64,000 bases of DNA from Loxodes magnus (Eukaryota > Ciliophora > Karyorelictea > Loxodida > Loxodidae): assembly GCA_946699065.1 (NCBI GenBank), contig CAMPDV010000088.1, positions 124,001 to 188,000 of the forward strand, in the 5' to 3' direction. The notes beneath the pieces were generated by a model. The model had not been told where the DNA came from and made no database searches. It was given only the letters and a program-made list of their open reading frames with translations. Shown here piece by piece: positions 23,824 through 37,649 of this stretch. How positions within the stretch are numbered: the first letter of the stretch is position 1; each line of letters starts with the position of its first letter. The position numbers and the translations under genes are program-made.

Positions 23824-26800
23824 ATGCCTTTTTGTAATTAACTAAGTGCTCTTCTTTGAAAAAATTGAATTATTTGGAAAAGAAGTCTATGTGGTTCTCT
23901 TTTTGAGGTACTATTTCCTGTATTCTGCATGTTTTGCATGCTTTTAATAAGGTTTTCAATTAGTTCAGATGATATAGATGCGACTTCTTATTTTGACAAG
24001 TTATTTTTAATAGTTCCTCCTGAGTAAAACGAGTTTATTATATAGCAAAATGTAAAGTAATAACCAGCTCCTAAAATAAACTCCTCTCTAGCTAATTCTT
24101 ATTAAGTCAATAGAAATCCTATATATTAATGGAATAAAGAGCCTCTTTTGTTTCCTAAAGAATATGAGTAAAGCATTGTGGCTTTAGCTCCTGATAATGA
24201 GGTAACGAGATTCATTGAATAAGAATTTAAGCTTTACAAGGATTAAAGTTAAGATAGTTAAATTCTTTCTTAGCAATAGTTTAGGTTTTATAAGTCATAT
24301 GATGAGATCAAAGACTACTGTAGGAGTAGCAATTACGAAGATGGACCTAAGATTATTTGAGCAATGTCTATTGATACTTGGAATGAAAATGAATTGACTT
24401 ATAGACTTCATTTTAATTATACAAATCCACTTAATTATGATGCTAACGTAGAATTTGTAGATGTATTATTTACAAGGCAGTGAGATGGCGATCCTTACAA
24501 CTCATTCAAAACAGGACCAAATATTAATTATCACGATGACTTCTATAAAATGGGATACTTAGGGATATAAAATTTAGTTGATAATTTTCTCATTAAGTAT
24601 CTATCAAAAAACGAAAATGCTTACATTTAGCAAGGTGTGATTCCATTTGCTTCAGACGATTATGTGGATGACGATTATTAAGGAGTAATAACAAATGCCC
24701 TTCCATTTTTTCTTGTTATTTCTTATTTTGTTCCATATGCAAGGCTTCTCTCAAAATTAGTATATGAAAAAGAAACAAACATAAAGGAAACAATGAAAAT
24801 GATGGGAATGACAGATGCAGCTTTTTGAAGTAGCTATCTCATAACTTATATTATAATCTACATACTTATAGCTATTGGAAATACTATACTTGCTAGTATA
24901 AGTATTTTTACGTATAGCAATTTAGGAATAATTTTCGTTTTCTTTCTAATGTATGGCTTAGCTTGCTTATCTTTCAGCATATTTTTAAGGTAATATTTAA
25001 CTTTAGTGTCTTCTTTACTAGAGTAAAGGTAGCAACTATGCTTGGGTTCGGATTCTTCTTTTTCAGTTATTTTGTTTCATTTGCAGTGACTGATTCTAAT
25101 GTAAGCAATGAAAACAAGCAAGCAGCTTCCATTCTTCCAAACGTAGCTCTTTCTTTAGGGTGTGAATCTCTTGGATTATATGAATCAAGTTAGGAGGGAA
25201 TGGACTGGGATTAAATAGACAATGAATACAATAATTATTGGTTTGGGTTAACCTTAAAATACTATTTCATTGATATTGTGGTAATTACTTTATTAGGGAT
25301 ATACTTAGATTAAGTACTTCCTATTGGAAATGGAACTCCTAAAAAGTGATACTTTTTATTCACAAAATAGTTTTGGGTCAAATCATAAAAATAGTAGATT
25401 GGAGTTGATACAAAATGCTTTAATATAAGTGAAGAAAATCTAGAGCCTGTTGATGCTAATTTGTAAAAATAGGAAAAAACTGGAGAAGCTTTAATTATTA
25501 GAGATCTAAAAAAATAGTTCGGAGACAAAAATGCCGTTGATGGGTTAGATTTGACAATATATAAAGGATAAATTTTTGCTCTTCTGGGTCATAATGGCGC
25601 TGGAAAGACTACAACTATTTCAATGCTAACAGGATTAATATAGCCAACATCAGGCGTCATAGTTTATGACAATATTGATTTAGCTAAAAATCAATAAGCT
25701 GTTAGAAGTCAAATGGGTGTTTGTCCATAGCATGATGTTCTTTACGATGTTTTAACTGTCAGAGAGCATTTGTCAATTTATGCTATTTTTAAGGGAATCA
25801 CAAAAAAACAAGAGAGAAAACGATAAGTAGATGAAATAATAGCTGATGTTCAGCTAGGTCACAGAGTTAACTTTATAGCAAAATAACTAAGTGGTGGATA
25901 AAGAAGGAAACTTTCGCTTGGCCTAGCTTTAATTGGAAATTCTAAACTTATTTTACTTGATGAACCTACATCAGGTATGGATCTTACGGCACGAAGAATG
26001 ATGTGAGATATGCTTAAAGAAAAAAAAACAGATAGAACCATAATCCTGACAACTCATTATATGGAAGAAGCTGATATTCTAGGTGACAGAATTGGTATAG
26101 TCTCAAGAGGTAAACTTAGATGCTGTGGAAGTAATCTTTGGCTAAAGAGCAAATTTGGAGTTGGTTATAATCTTACGTTGGTATAAAGACATGATGTCTA
26201 AGATAATGAAAAAAATTTCTTAGCTTAATAAGCAAAAACATTAATTAGCAAGTATATTCCTAATTTTACCACTATCAGTGAAGTAGGTGCTGAGTTTGAG
26301 TTCTAGCTTCCTCTTGACTAAAGCAGCAAGTTCAAGCATCTTTTTTAAGAACTTGATGCTTCATTAGATAAAATAAAAATAGAGTCTTATGGAATATCAG
26401 TTACAACACTTGAAGAAGTATTTCTCTAAGTAGCTAAAATGGGGGAAACTTAAACAAAGAAAATGAAAACTTTATAGGATGAAAAGAAGAAAATACGAAA
26501 ATAAAGTGTAGACTTTCAAGACTCCAAAACTTATTAAAAAGTGCAAATAGAGCAAAATCAATCAGAAGATAAATTAAGGGAAAACATTCGTCTAAATACG
26601 AAAAATTAAGATAGCCCAAGTAAAGATCTAACTTAAATTGAACTGTCTAATAATTTAGCTTTCGATATTTCTAAAGATAGAGTTACAAAAGGAATTTTTT
26701 GCCAACATTTCAAAGCACTTGTTAAAAAGAGAGTAATTTATAGCAAGAGAGATAAAAGAGGAATTTGTATGGAGATAAATTGTCCCATTATAATAGTAAT

Positions 26801-29463
26801 ATTTGGACTTCTGCTTTAACTGGTTGGAGTTTTTTGGAGAGATTAAGTTGCATGGGAAAGTAATATAAATTAATTTGATCCTCCTTAGAATATTCTTTAT
26901 AATAAAAACTTATGGGACGATTAAAATTCTTAAAGAATACAAGATATAATGGAAAACATTCAGTAGAATTGGGGAACGGATGTATCTTTACAGTCTTTCC
27001 AGATGGATGATCCTTTAAATATAACTGAATTTAATGATTATGTTTTTTAAAACCGAGACATCAAACCTGTTAGAATGGGTTCTTATTGGTTCACCTAAGC
27101 TCAAGAAGATTAATTCTCAGTAGTCGTGTTTCATAATACTACAGGTCATCAAGCAGCGCCAAGCTATTTTAATGCAATATCGGAAGGTATTATGCGATTA
27201 TACAATCCTAAATTCTAAATTCGAGTTTATAATGATCCATTACCTCTTACTGATAGATTAAAATCAAAAGCTAATTCAGACACTGGATTCTTTGCTGCTA
27301 TAATTTTCTCTATAGGTTTGGCCTTCATTCCTACTTCTCTTATAGCATTTATAGTCAAAGAAAGAGAAAATGGAATAAAGCATTAACACATGGTAAGTGG
27401 AGTAAGCTTAACAGGATATTGAATTTCAACTTTCGTTTGAGATGTTGTAAAACATATTTTGCCAGCTACAATTTGCTCTTTACTAGTATTAGCTTTCCAA
27501 GTTGATTCATATACTGATTCAGCTGAAACGTGATTTTGTGTATTCGCTCTATTTCTCTTATATGGGCCTGCTGTATCGTCTTTTACTTATCTAACTTCCT
27601 TTATTTTTAAAGAAGCAGCAGGAGCTCAAACAATAACTATGTTCTTCCATTTTGTAACAGGGTCTTGCTTGTCAATTTTTTCTTTCTTTCTGAGAATAAT
27701 AGACTCAACTAGAGAAATAAACGAAGGCTTATAATGAATTTTCAGAATTTTCCCCTGGATTCTGTTTTGGATATGGAATTATCAACATAGCATCTCGAGA
27801 ATAATATATGTATACTGAAGGTTTTGATGGAACTCCTAGTGCCTGGCACTTCTTAATAGCGGGAGCTGATATAATGTATTTATGCATACAATCTATTTTC
27901 TACTTTTTACTAGTATTTTTAGTTGAAAACTTAATGACAAGACCAAAGTTCAGAAGACTATTCGATAAGAAGCTTCCTATATCTACTATGAAATACTACT
28001 TAGATGATGATGTTGAACGTGAAGATAAAGTAATATAGCAAACTAATCCCAAAGATGTAGCAATTCTAGTTAAGAATATTAAAAAAATCTATGGAAATTG
28101 TTGTAAAAGAAAGACACTGATTGCTGTAAATGATCTAAGCTTCAAAGTTAAATATCACGAAGTTTTTTCATTGCTTGGAACAAATGGAGCAGGCAAAACT
28201 ACTACTTTCAAAATTTTATCCGGAGAATTTCCACCTTCTGAAGGAGAAGCGTTTATTGGGGGATTCAATGTAAATACTAATATGGCCGAAGCAAGATATT
28301 TAATTGGTTATTGTCCTTAATATAATTCCATTTCTGAGCCAATGAACTGCAAAGAACATCTTGAATTATATGCAGCCATAAAAGGCATACCAAAAGATAA
28401 GATACCTAACTTGGTAAGAACTATGCTTGAAGAGCTTGATCTTACTCAGTATGAATTTGTCAAAGCAGGAACACTTTCAGGAGGAAACAAAAGAAAGCTA
28501 AACGTAGCAATGGCTTTAATCGGAAATCCTCCTGTCGTCTTCCTTGATGAACCTTCTGCAGGAATGGATCCTTAAGCTAGAAAATTTATGTGGGAAGTAG
28601 TGAATAAGGTAACAATGAGAGGAAGTTCAGTTATATTAACTACACACTCTATGGAAGAAGCAGAAGCTCTTAGTGATACTATGGCTATTTAAGTAGCAGG
28701 AAAGCTACGTTGTATTGGAACAGCCATGCATATTAAGAATAAGTTTGGATCTGGATATGAACTTTCTATAAAATTCGATTTACCTACTGCGTAGGAAAAT
28801 GAGGATTTCAAAAAAATGATATAACATTTACTAAAGAAAGATATCATTCCATATGAGCAAGTATTAGTTGCTGTACAAGCTCTAGGGTTTAATCATTTGA
28901 ACATTTTAATTTAAAGTAAGCACAAAAATGCTGAAATTCTGATAAATTAATTGGATAAAGAAAAAATGATAACTCCAGAAAGTTTAATAGAGTGATGCAT
29001 TTTAGAGAATAGAGGAATGATAATGGAAAATTGGATGAAGCAATATTTTAAAAAGTTTGGCCTTATTGAACATTGAACTTCTTTTTTTAAATATCGAATT
29101 GAAAAAGAATAACATATTAGCATAGGATATATGTTTGGCCTTATTGAAGATTTTGTAAGTTTTAATTCAGAAACAAAATTTGAAAATATCAGAGTACTCT
29201 TTGTGCCAAACTTCTTTAGAGTAAATTTTTAATTTCTTTGCTTAACAAGCGGTAAGTTATAAATTTAGGATAATAGTATTCTTACTGATAACTAGATTAA
29301 TGCATCTGTATAGCAAGTTAACCCATAAATCATCCAAGCCCAAGCAATAAATACTAATTAAGCTTTTGGAAATTAAGCTTAAAATATTTCTTAGAAACAT
29401 CAGAATCCAAAAGAATTAGTATAGTCAGTTGAATAGCCTTAGCTAAGTAGCCAAAACTATTGA
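23824..29463 (+). CDS. ABCA-type full-size ABC transporter
   Basis: ATG 23824 to TGA 29461-29463 encodes about 1,873 residues in the ABCA order. First comes a TM helix, a large extracellular loop and a TM block ([20 protein letters not shown], whose next codon is TGA for Trp). NBD1 has Walker [11 protein letters not shown], signature LSGGQRRKL and Walker [13 protein letters not shown]. The second TM block includes a [10 protein letters not shown] motif. NBD2 has [19 protein letters not shown] and [10 protein letters not shown]. The Gln-rich C-tail may be regulatory. The family moves lipids across membranes; the substrate here is unknown. A 17-nt intron (gtaatatttaactttag) at 24990-25006 restores frame in TM block 1. 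At CCCC 27752-27755, between FRIFP and GFCFGYGI, the frame moves by +1 with no GT..AG nearby, implying a one-base insertion or sequencing error. Both catalytic sites look intact. Confidence 0.93.
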
Positions 29464-32214
29464 CATGATACATTTCTTACTTAATCTCAATTTATAATTA
29501 AAATAGTTTTTATAAATACATCCATTCTGGTTCTTCCCAATTTTTCATACCACTATAAAAATTAATTTTATCCATTAACATTTTAGAGTTTTTCTCCATT
29601 TAATCTCTTTCTTAGTTAGATACTCTAAAGATTATTTTCATTCTAAAAAGTGTGTAAATTACCTTTAATTAAAATCTAAAAATAAATGCTCAAATATAAA
29701 TGAAGCATTTTTAATCAAAAATTTTTTCTCAACTATAAAGACAATGATAATTATGTATTATTGAATAATGGCCAAAATGCTTGTAAAAATAGATAAATAT
29801 ACTTAATTTATGAAATAAAAAGCATGATTGAAGTTATAATGCAAATTTCTATTATAAAGTTATTTAATCTTATATCATACATTCTATTATTCTATACACT
29901 TTTATATCTAGATCATTTTCCCTTTATTTACAATTTATCTTTCCTTTATTTTCTTTTAATATTTTAGTTTCTTAGTCTCTCTTTTAGTGTATACTAAGTA
30001 TATTTTAATTTTAGTTTATTTAATTAAGTCTAGTTATATAAATTAAGTTAATTGAAGTTAGAATTATAAATTGTAGATGGTTAAAGAGATTTATGTATCT
30101 AAAGTAAAGGTATAACTCTAGTAAGCTCTTTTATAGTTAAAAGAGAATTATTAAGTTATTTTTATTATTTGAAGCTTAAGTTTTAGATTATTTTAAAAAA
30201 TCCAGAAATTTTTATTTAAAATATAAGAAAGCCTCTAACACTCTTAATAATGTCTCTAGACAAAGAGATTCATACTTCCTTAGAGTTTAGCGTTAGTATA
30301 TAATGACAATTATGCATGAATAATGAAAAAATAAAATTTATTAATATAAAGTGGATATCTAAAATAACAAAAAGCTAGATAAAATAAATGCTCTATGATC
30401 ATAACTTCTAAAGCTTAAAGTTTAAATTATAAAATTCAAGCTTATATATTATTATTATGCTTGGAACTTCTAATTTCGCTTTATGAAACTAAAAATTTAT
30501 AAATTTAATTATAATAAAAAATTATAAAATAAGAGATAATGAGTATTAATAAACAAATAATTGAATGTATTAAATTAAATGGATTTATAAGGATTACTTC
30601 AATGCTACACTTTATTTATTTTATAGATAATACTTAAATCTTAAATATAAATTTAGCTAAATTTTATATAGCAATTTAAAATGTCTTAAATACTTTTAAA
30701 TTTGATAATATCTAGCTATTTATTATAATTTAAGACAAAGCTTATATTATCTAAAATTCCTAGTTTAAATTATTATTAATATTTTATATAATTAGTTTAC
30801 TAAATCTAATTTATAATAAATCAGGTTTAGATTATTAGGGTTGAGATACTTAGTTGCTAAAAATATGATTTCTTTCTTTAATCTTAACCATACATTTATA
30901 TATATAAATAACCTTAATTTATTAACTTAAGACATAAATTATAAAATCAAACTATTTGCAAGGAAAAAATAGCAAACTAAAGAGACAAATAAGATAGAAA
31001 TTTGACTTAATTATTTATTAATGGATTTAAATATTAAAGAATAGACTACTAAACTATAATTAAAAATAATATAATTCCTTATCTTACTAAACTAAGAATA
31101 TTCTTATTTCATTCATGCTTAACTTTAATTATTTTATAAGTATAATTATCTCTTAACTACTATACTGTTATTCTAGCTAAGTTTTAATTTTAAATAGACT
31201 TAATAAATATATTAGAACAATACTTCAAAGTTAAAAATGTAAAATAAGTTGGATTGATGATACACTAATTTATAAAAGGCGAGACTTAACAGGAAATTTA
31301 GTTGAAGAATCTAGTAATAGGTTCCTTAGATCTAAAGAATAATAGATAGATATTTCTAATTAATAAATTAAATAAATAATTACCATACATAAAAGATTAT
31401 ACATCTATATTAAATATTAAATCAGAAGTGTTTTAATAAGGAGATCAATTACAGTGTATAATAGAAATTATTAGTAATAAAGTCTTAATTTACTTAAAGA
31501 AAATAGCTTGTTCATCTTGCTTAGATTAAAAAAGTTTTCTTATTTAAATATAAGAATTAAGTATAAAACCAAATTGAAGCAAAGATAAATAAAGGTTATT
31601 AATGAATAAGCTTATATAAATAGTTTAAAAATAATTAGAAGTTAACTATTATATTAATGTCTATCTTTATTTAATAAAGGAAAGCTTATATTTAACTATT
31701 TAATTATTCTTGCTACAAGGGGATTTGTATATTTTATTTTTTCTAAATGAGGTAAAAAGCTAAAAAATAGTTAGACAACTGATAAGGTTATATTTTAGAT
31801 GTAGGGTATAATAAATGAAAAAGTTTTACAAATAAATCTAATTCTAAAATAATAAGAAGATAGCAAAAGTATATAACCGTAATATGCATTAAGCTGTTTA
31901 AAACTTATAGCTAATAAAGAATCTAATAAAAATAAAATAATTTTGGTAAAATTGATGCTAGTAAAATTAAATTTTAATTAGATATATCTTTTAATAAATT
32001 AAATTTAGAAAGGTTTAAGATATTTCATAAAAGAGATTGCTATAATTTATTAAATTAATGAAAGCAAGTAATTTTAGGCATAATACTTATAAAACTAAGA
32101 ATCTAATGACTCTAATATGACTTAAATCAGTATAAAATAATAATAAGTTTTACTATTAAGTTCTTAGAATATTTAAAGAAATTTCATTTTTCCTAAACTT
32201 TAAAATAATAAAAT
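29464..32214. other. Long AT-rich stretch, nothing recognised
   Basis: About 2.75 kb between the ABCA gene and the small gene at 32.2 kb. No frame on either strand stood out from background in the parts inspected; no RNA gene or repeat was found. Confidence 0.4.
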
Positions 32215-32891
32215 ATGTTAAAAAAAGATAGGAAAAAAGATAGAAAGCCATAACTACGGATTCCTTCCACTGAAGATAAATTAAATAAGGGATAAGTCTA
32301 TTTGATACTAAGATATCTTTTATTTTTTGTGGCTGAGCAGATAGAATAAAATATCCTATTAAAATAGTGTTTTAATTTTTAGGATTAAATAAAATGATTT
32401 TAAAAGCTCAATGAAAAAACGAAGCACTTCAGCTAATTAAGAAATAATTCATGTATTATGAAAGAAAAAATGCCTTATATTTATAAGTCCTCAAAGCTAA
32501 ATTGTCTCCTAATATGAAAATAAATGAATTAAAAACATATAAGCAAGCAATTTAATAATATGGATAATTAAATACTTATTTTATTTTGCAGATTAAGGAA
32601 TTAACAGAATATGAATTAGAAAAAATTGAAAGCAATTTCCTAGAAAGAAAAATACTATTACTGTAAAAAAAACAATTTTTTATTACATAAAATATCTTGA
32701 ACACTACAGAACAAGCAAACCCTGGAGTGAAGACAGGAAAAAATCAAAGATAAAATGAATTCAGAAAAAAATAAAGAAAGAAGCTAGAAACATTTAATGT
32801 AATATTTTTGAAGATTTTATAGATTTTAGATTACTATTAATATAAACAAAAACGAGCAAAAGGAGAAATAAGTTAGACATAAAATTACTGA
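32215..32891 (+). CDS. Hypothetical basic helical protein, one 17-nt intron
   Basis: ATG 32215 starts MLKKDRKKDRKPQLRIPSTE. A GT..AG intron of 17 nt (gtctatttgatactaag, 32296-32312) joins it to a frame reading ISFIFCGWADRIKYPIKIVF, then a long charged helix (NEALQLIKKQFMYYERKNAL; IKELTEYELEKIESNFLERK) and a basic tail, ending at TGA 32889-32891, 219 residues. It converges on the pseudokinase gene with a 94-bp gap. The conserved-looking CGWADR stretch and helix suggest a structured protein, but no family is recognised. Confidence 0.55.
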
Positions 32892-32985
32892 GAAAATACA
32901 CATAAAAAACTTAAAATTTTATTAAGCTTCCAGTTAACATCAAAAGGATAAAAGGTTATTGCATACTCTCATGGATTTTAAATTT

Positions 32986-34929
32986 TCATTAAATTATTAT
33001 CTTTATTTTCAAGTTTTGTATTTTTCTCAAAAATTTACAGAACAGGATTAACTTTTTATAATCTCTTAATTTAGTTTTATAATATTTTAAGAAAAGAAAT
33101 TAGAGACTTATCGTTTAGATTGAAATTATAAACTAAAGTTAAAAATTAAATGATCCAGGCTCAGATATTTTTTGGTCCATTCTAATTGCAATGTCAAATG
33201 CCAAATTCAGAGCTTGCTTTTATGGATTTCGTAAGCAATACTGCATTTTCTTTTTAAGCTCGTTTATTAACTATCTTTGAAAAGATATATATTGATTTTT
33301 CATACTTTCATCGTAATTTGTATCACTAATAAATCTATTAATAACCAATAAAGAACTTAAAATTTCACAAATTTCAAAAGGTGCTTTTTCCTAGAGATCG
33401 CAAACTAGTGATATAGCCTATAAGACAAAATTTCTAATAAACAAAGAGCATTGATTAAGCAAAATTTAGCAACCCTAAAGGCTTTATTGAAACTCTTATT
33501 GTAATGAACTATCTAAAGTCTCTAAATTCTAATTAGATTAAATGGCTTACTAGCATTTTTCTATCAATATATTGATTTTTCTACTAATTTTAATATTTTT
33601 AATAATAAAATGCTTTTTTTAGTTTAAGTTCAAATTTTTCTGATTGAAATTTAATTTAAATCAATTCTATTTTTGAATATTTTTAACTAAGAATTTCTTA
33701 ATCGAGTTATTGAGTTAAATAATTGTCTCTTAAACATTTTAGTTATCTATCTTCTATTATATTAAGAAATTTTATTTTTATTAACTTTATTGTTATTTTT
33801 GACCTAATTAATCAAAAAAATAGTTTTTCTATAATTGAGCAGGATCAAAATTTGAAGCTTAGGCTTCATAATAATGTTAGAATTAGAAAACTTGAGGGTT
33901 ATTATTTTAATTTTAGTCTCTTACATTTGGCTCCTTTGGAGTTTATGGATATTATTTTTAAGTATGGAAAGTGAAATTCTCTTCGTTCAAAAATGTTTTT
34001 TTTGTTTACTGTAAATTATTAGACGATACCTTTATTGATTCATATTTCTAAGTTTGATTAACTCTTATTTGCTATTATATTAATTCTTATTAATTATTCA
34101 CATTAATTTACTTGATGTTTTAATATTTTTGGGTGATAAAATTGACCAATGATTACTCTTTCAACTATTAAAAACCATATTAAACTCATATATGGCTAAG
34201 CATAAATTGTAAATCTTTTCTTTATCTTCTGTCAACAACTAAAATGTTCTATAAAAAGTCCTTGGCTTGTATTGAAATGTTTGTTCTTTCCCATTTAATT
34301 TTCTCTGTAAATATTTTCTATGGAGCTTAAGTAAAATTTTAATAAGGAAATTTTCCTGTAAGCAATTCGAATATTATTATTCCAAAAGCTCATAAAGCTG
34401 CATTTGAGTCTCTCACTTTATTTTAAATTACTTCAGGAGAAGAATAGTTTGTAATAATAATAGGAGTAAATTATTAATCTTACTAAAGACAATCGAAAGG
34501 CTTTTAGTTAAGTATTTTTAAATTAAATTTATTATTATCTATATGAATTCCTATATTAGCTGGCTGCAAATCTAGGGGAAAAATTTAGTTGCTTTATAAT
34601 TTTTAAATTTCGTCAAGAATTAAATAAGCAATATGCTGAACATGCTTTTCTTCAAGTTATGAATGTTTTTACATGAAATTTTTTAAATTTCCCAAATTTT
34701 TAAATTTTACAGTAAATTACAGCTGCTTTTAATCTTGGGTTGAGTATTATGGATTATAATTTTTGTTATTCTAATTTAATTTATGCGTCTCATTCTTGAT
34801 TTAGTTAGCTTAATCTTATCACTGCTGATTACTTTTTTGAACACTTTTTTAAATATTGGTCCTATTATTTTAGTCTCTATCTTTGCAAACTCTTTGAGGT
34901 AACTATTAGTTTTAAGGATATGGCTTCAT
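32986..34929 (-). CDS. Protein kinase-like protein, probably catalytically dead (pseudokinase)
   Basis: Minus-strand frame from ATG 34929 to TGA at 32986-32988 (647 residues, no intron). The C-lobe is clear: HVQHIAYLILDEIQKLQSNQ, then IFPLDLQPANIG in place of the catalytic loop (H/Y)RDLKPENI, ITNYSSPEVIQNK for the APE region and ALWAFGIIIFELLTGKFPY for subdomain IX. Key residues are altered. HRD reads PLD, DLKP reads DLQP, and the DFG position reads LNQ (LKILNQKPF). No glycine loop or VAIK lysine is visible in the short N-lobe. Catalysis is therefore unlikely, and a scaffold or allosteric role is inferred. A helical C-terminal region (CQILLNQCSLFIRNFVLQAI; ESMKNQYISFQRQLINELKK) is of unknown type. 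Internal TGA codes Trp in WAFG. Confidence 0.75.
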
Positions 34930-37649
34930 TTAATTTAAAAAAATAATTTAAAAATAATTAAAAAAACGAATACTATAGCATAAGCAGCATTAGGTTTACA
35001 TCATAAATAATTTCTTCTTTATAATATAAATATTCTTTCATTATAATTTATTTATATCTATAAAAGAAATCATATTGAAAGTCTTCCTTTTATTACTTTA
35101 AAATTAAATTTATCATTGACTTTATAATCAGTTACATTAGAAAGCATATAGCTAGTAGGTTTCTCTTAAACCATATTTAAATTATTATAATTATTGCTTG
35201 CTTTAGAAATAATCATTTGCTAGTTTTATCATTAGACATGCCTTATTTATTAAAATTAATTGAAAAGTAGCATCAACTAACATTTCAAAGGTAGAGCTTA
35301 ATCAATTTTAATGCGAGATCTTAAACTAATTTATGTTAATAATAGAAATATATAGAAAAATTGCTCTTAGCCAAAATGTTTACTTTTGAATTATTTCTTA
35401 ACTACTTACCCAATTACTCTTAATCCTATTTACTTTTTAGATATTATAATAACTATTCAATCTATGCAATTTCTTTATTTCGTTGTATCTTTTATAAATA
35501 TTAATTTCCTTTTAAGTTTAATAACGAATTTGAGTAAGTTAGTAGCCAATAAAGATAATAAAGAGATAAACTTATTTTTGCTTAAATTAAAAGTCTTATA
35601 TATAATAGAAATCTTTCTATGAGCTAAATCTTTTTCAATTTTCTTTAAGGTTCAACAAATTAGAAATCTAAATTTTAACTTTTCTATCGTTATTGATGCA
35701 ATCAAATAGTGACTTAGTAATTTTTTATGAAAGAAAGAAGAATTAAAGGCATTTTTAGTCTCAGAAAAATAAAAAAACGATAATAAAAAGAATTTATTAA
35801 ATAAATTTTACTTTGGAACTTTATTTTTATAAAATGATATAAGCTTAAGGTAAATCTACTTTTATACCCTTTCTTATTTTAACTAACTTAGAGATAGAAC
35901 TGCAAGTGTTGAAACAGAATAGAATAACTGATCATAAGTAAAATCATTATAATTTTTGTATTCCTAAGCCTGATTTATAGAAATACCTGCCTAAGTTTAA
36001 TCTAAAGCTTTATATTATAATTGGCTTGAATAATTTCAGCTATTTATTAAAGTCAATTATATTATTTAAAGGTTCTACAGCTGCCTTTTTTTATTTTATT
36101 AGTGCTTAATTATAAAAATCCTTGTTTAAAAAGAGTCTTATCTTATTCAAAATTGTCAGTCACTTATATTTATATAAAGTTTTAATTTAAAGTTTTTACC
36201 AAATTATAAACTAAATTTTATAAGTAACTTAACTTAAAAGATGTTTCTTTAATTATTTAGTAATTAAGGCATTTCTTTAGAATAAAATTAACTTATTTAA
36301 ATTGATTAAGCAACTAAAGTCTAACTTAAATTCCTTTCTCTTAATTACTTAGATCATCAAACATAATTATAAAATCTAAAGTTACTAGCCTTAAATGGTT
36401 TAGGTATATTATAATATTGATTTAACTTGAAGCAACTAATAATAAGCTGCTTAGCTTTATATTAGACTTTAATAATTGTTATCCTTTCAGCTTATTTCTT
36501 AAGTTACTTCTACACGAACAATTTGTCTTCCTTATTTAATTAAATAAGCTTTATTTATAGCTTTAACATTTTATTAGAGTATAGAAATAATAATGGGAAG
36601 AGAGTTATTTAACCTAATTTAAACAAAGCTTTAAAGTTATTAGAGTAGTTAGAGAATATAACACATTTTAGAATAAAGCTTACACTTTTCCTATTTACTT
36701 AATAGCTTCTTTTATTAGCAAATAGAGTAAAATCTAGCTTTAGCTTCAAATGACATTAGCAAGCTAATTGAAGTTATTAAATAGTGAAAGATTAGTGAAT
36801 AAATTAAAGGAAAGTGAATAGAGTTGAAGTTAAACAAGGGGAATATACTAAATGCCTAATTGAAATATAAATCTACTTAGAATGTATAAAGTTAAGATAT
36901 AAAGGATATTTCAACTAGCTCTACAACTATAAGCTTATAAATAAATTTAAAATAAGTTTGCCTTCTCCATAAACTTTATTAGCTTAGTCAATTTTCGAAA
37001 AGTCAAAACATACTTTAAAGGAGTATTAATACTTAAAATAAGGAATGGAAATAATTAACTCTGTCGTTAATATTTTAAAGAATAGTTCTCAAGTTAAGTT
37101 TTTAAGTTAGAAATGAAATTCACATAGCACAACTATTAACTAAGGTAAATATAAATAAAATAAATGCAGGTAAAAGTATTACTTGATTGATTTTAAAAAT
37201 AAGCTGTTTAAAATAAAAGAGAAGTTTGATGAACTTTAAACAAAAATATATAGTCCCTTGGTTGCTATTTAGATGTATGATTAGATTTTAAGTAATTAAG
37301 TATGAAGAAAATAGATTTTATAGAAAGAAAAATAAAACCAATTTATTATGAAAATGAGTGCTTCATACAGTCTATTTAGATATTTTAATAACTAATTAAG
37401 CATAAGGATGAATAAGACTCTGAAGTATACAGAATAATTTTAATAATGATACTTAAAATAAAAAAAGTTAAGAAATATTATTAAATAAAGGATTGAATAT
37501 GAATTATAAGGTAAAAAGGTAACTACAATATAATATCAAAGTGTGATAGTTATAATGAAAGAGAGATTTATCAATAGTTAATTTATAATTGAAAAGACTA
37601 GAGTAATCAATTTAAAATAATTTAATTTGCTTTAATCGTTAAAATAAAA
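34930..37649. other. Long AT-rich stretch, ambiguous weak frames on both strands
   Basis: A + frame from ATG 35695 and a minus frame over roughly 35850-36540 both give plausible-looking translations (QNHYNFCIPKPDLQKYLPKF on +; QIVRVEVTQEISWKDNN on -). I cannot choose between them, and neither shows a known family. Treat as unannotated. Confidence 0.3.

Noticed and set aside
33723..33974. Open + strand frame (and its long continuation from 32.9 to 34.9 kb)
   Set aside because: The minus strand of the same interval encodes clear kinase motifs in one unbroken frame. The + reading is only open because no codon is an absolute stop.
35695..37600. Long + strand frame with several TM-like segments
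   Set aside because: A minus-strand frame over part of the same DNA looks equally good, and composition is near background, so neither is called.
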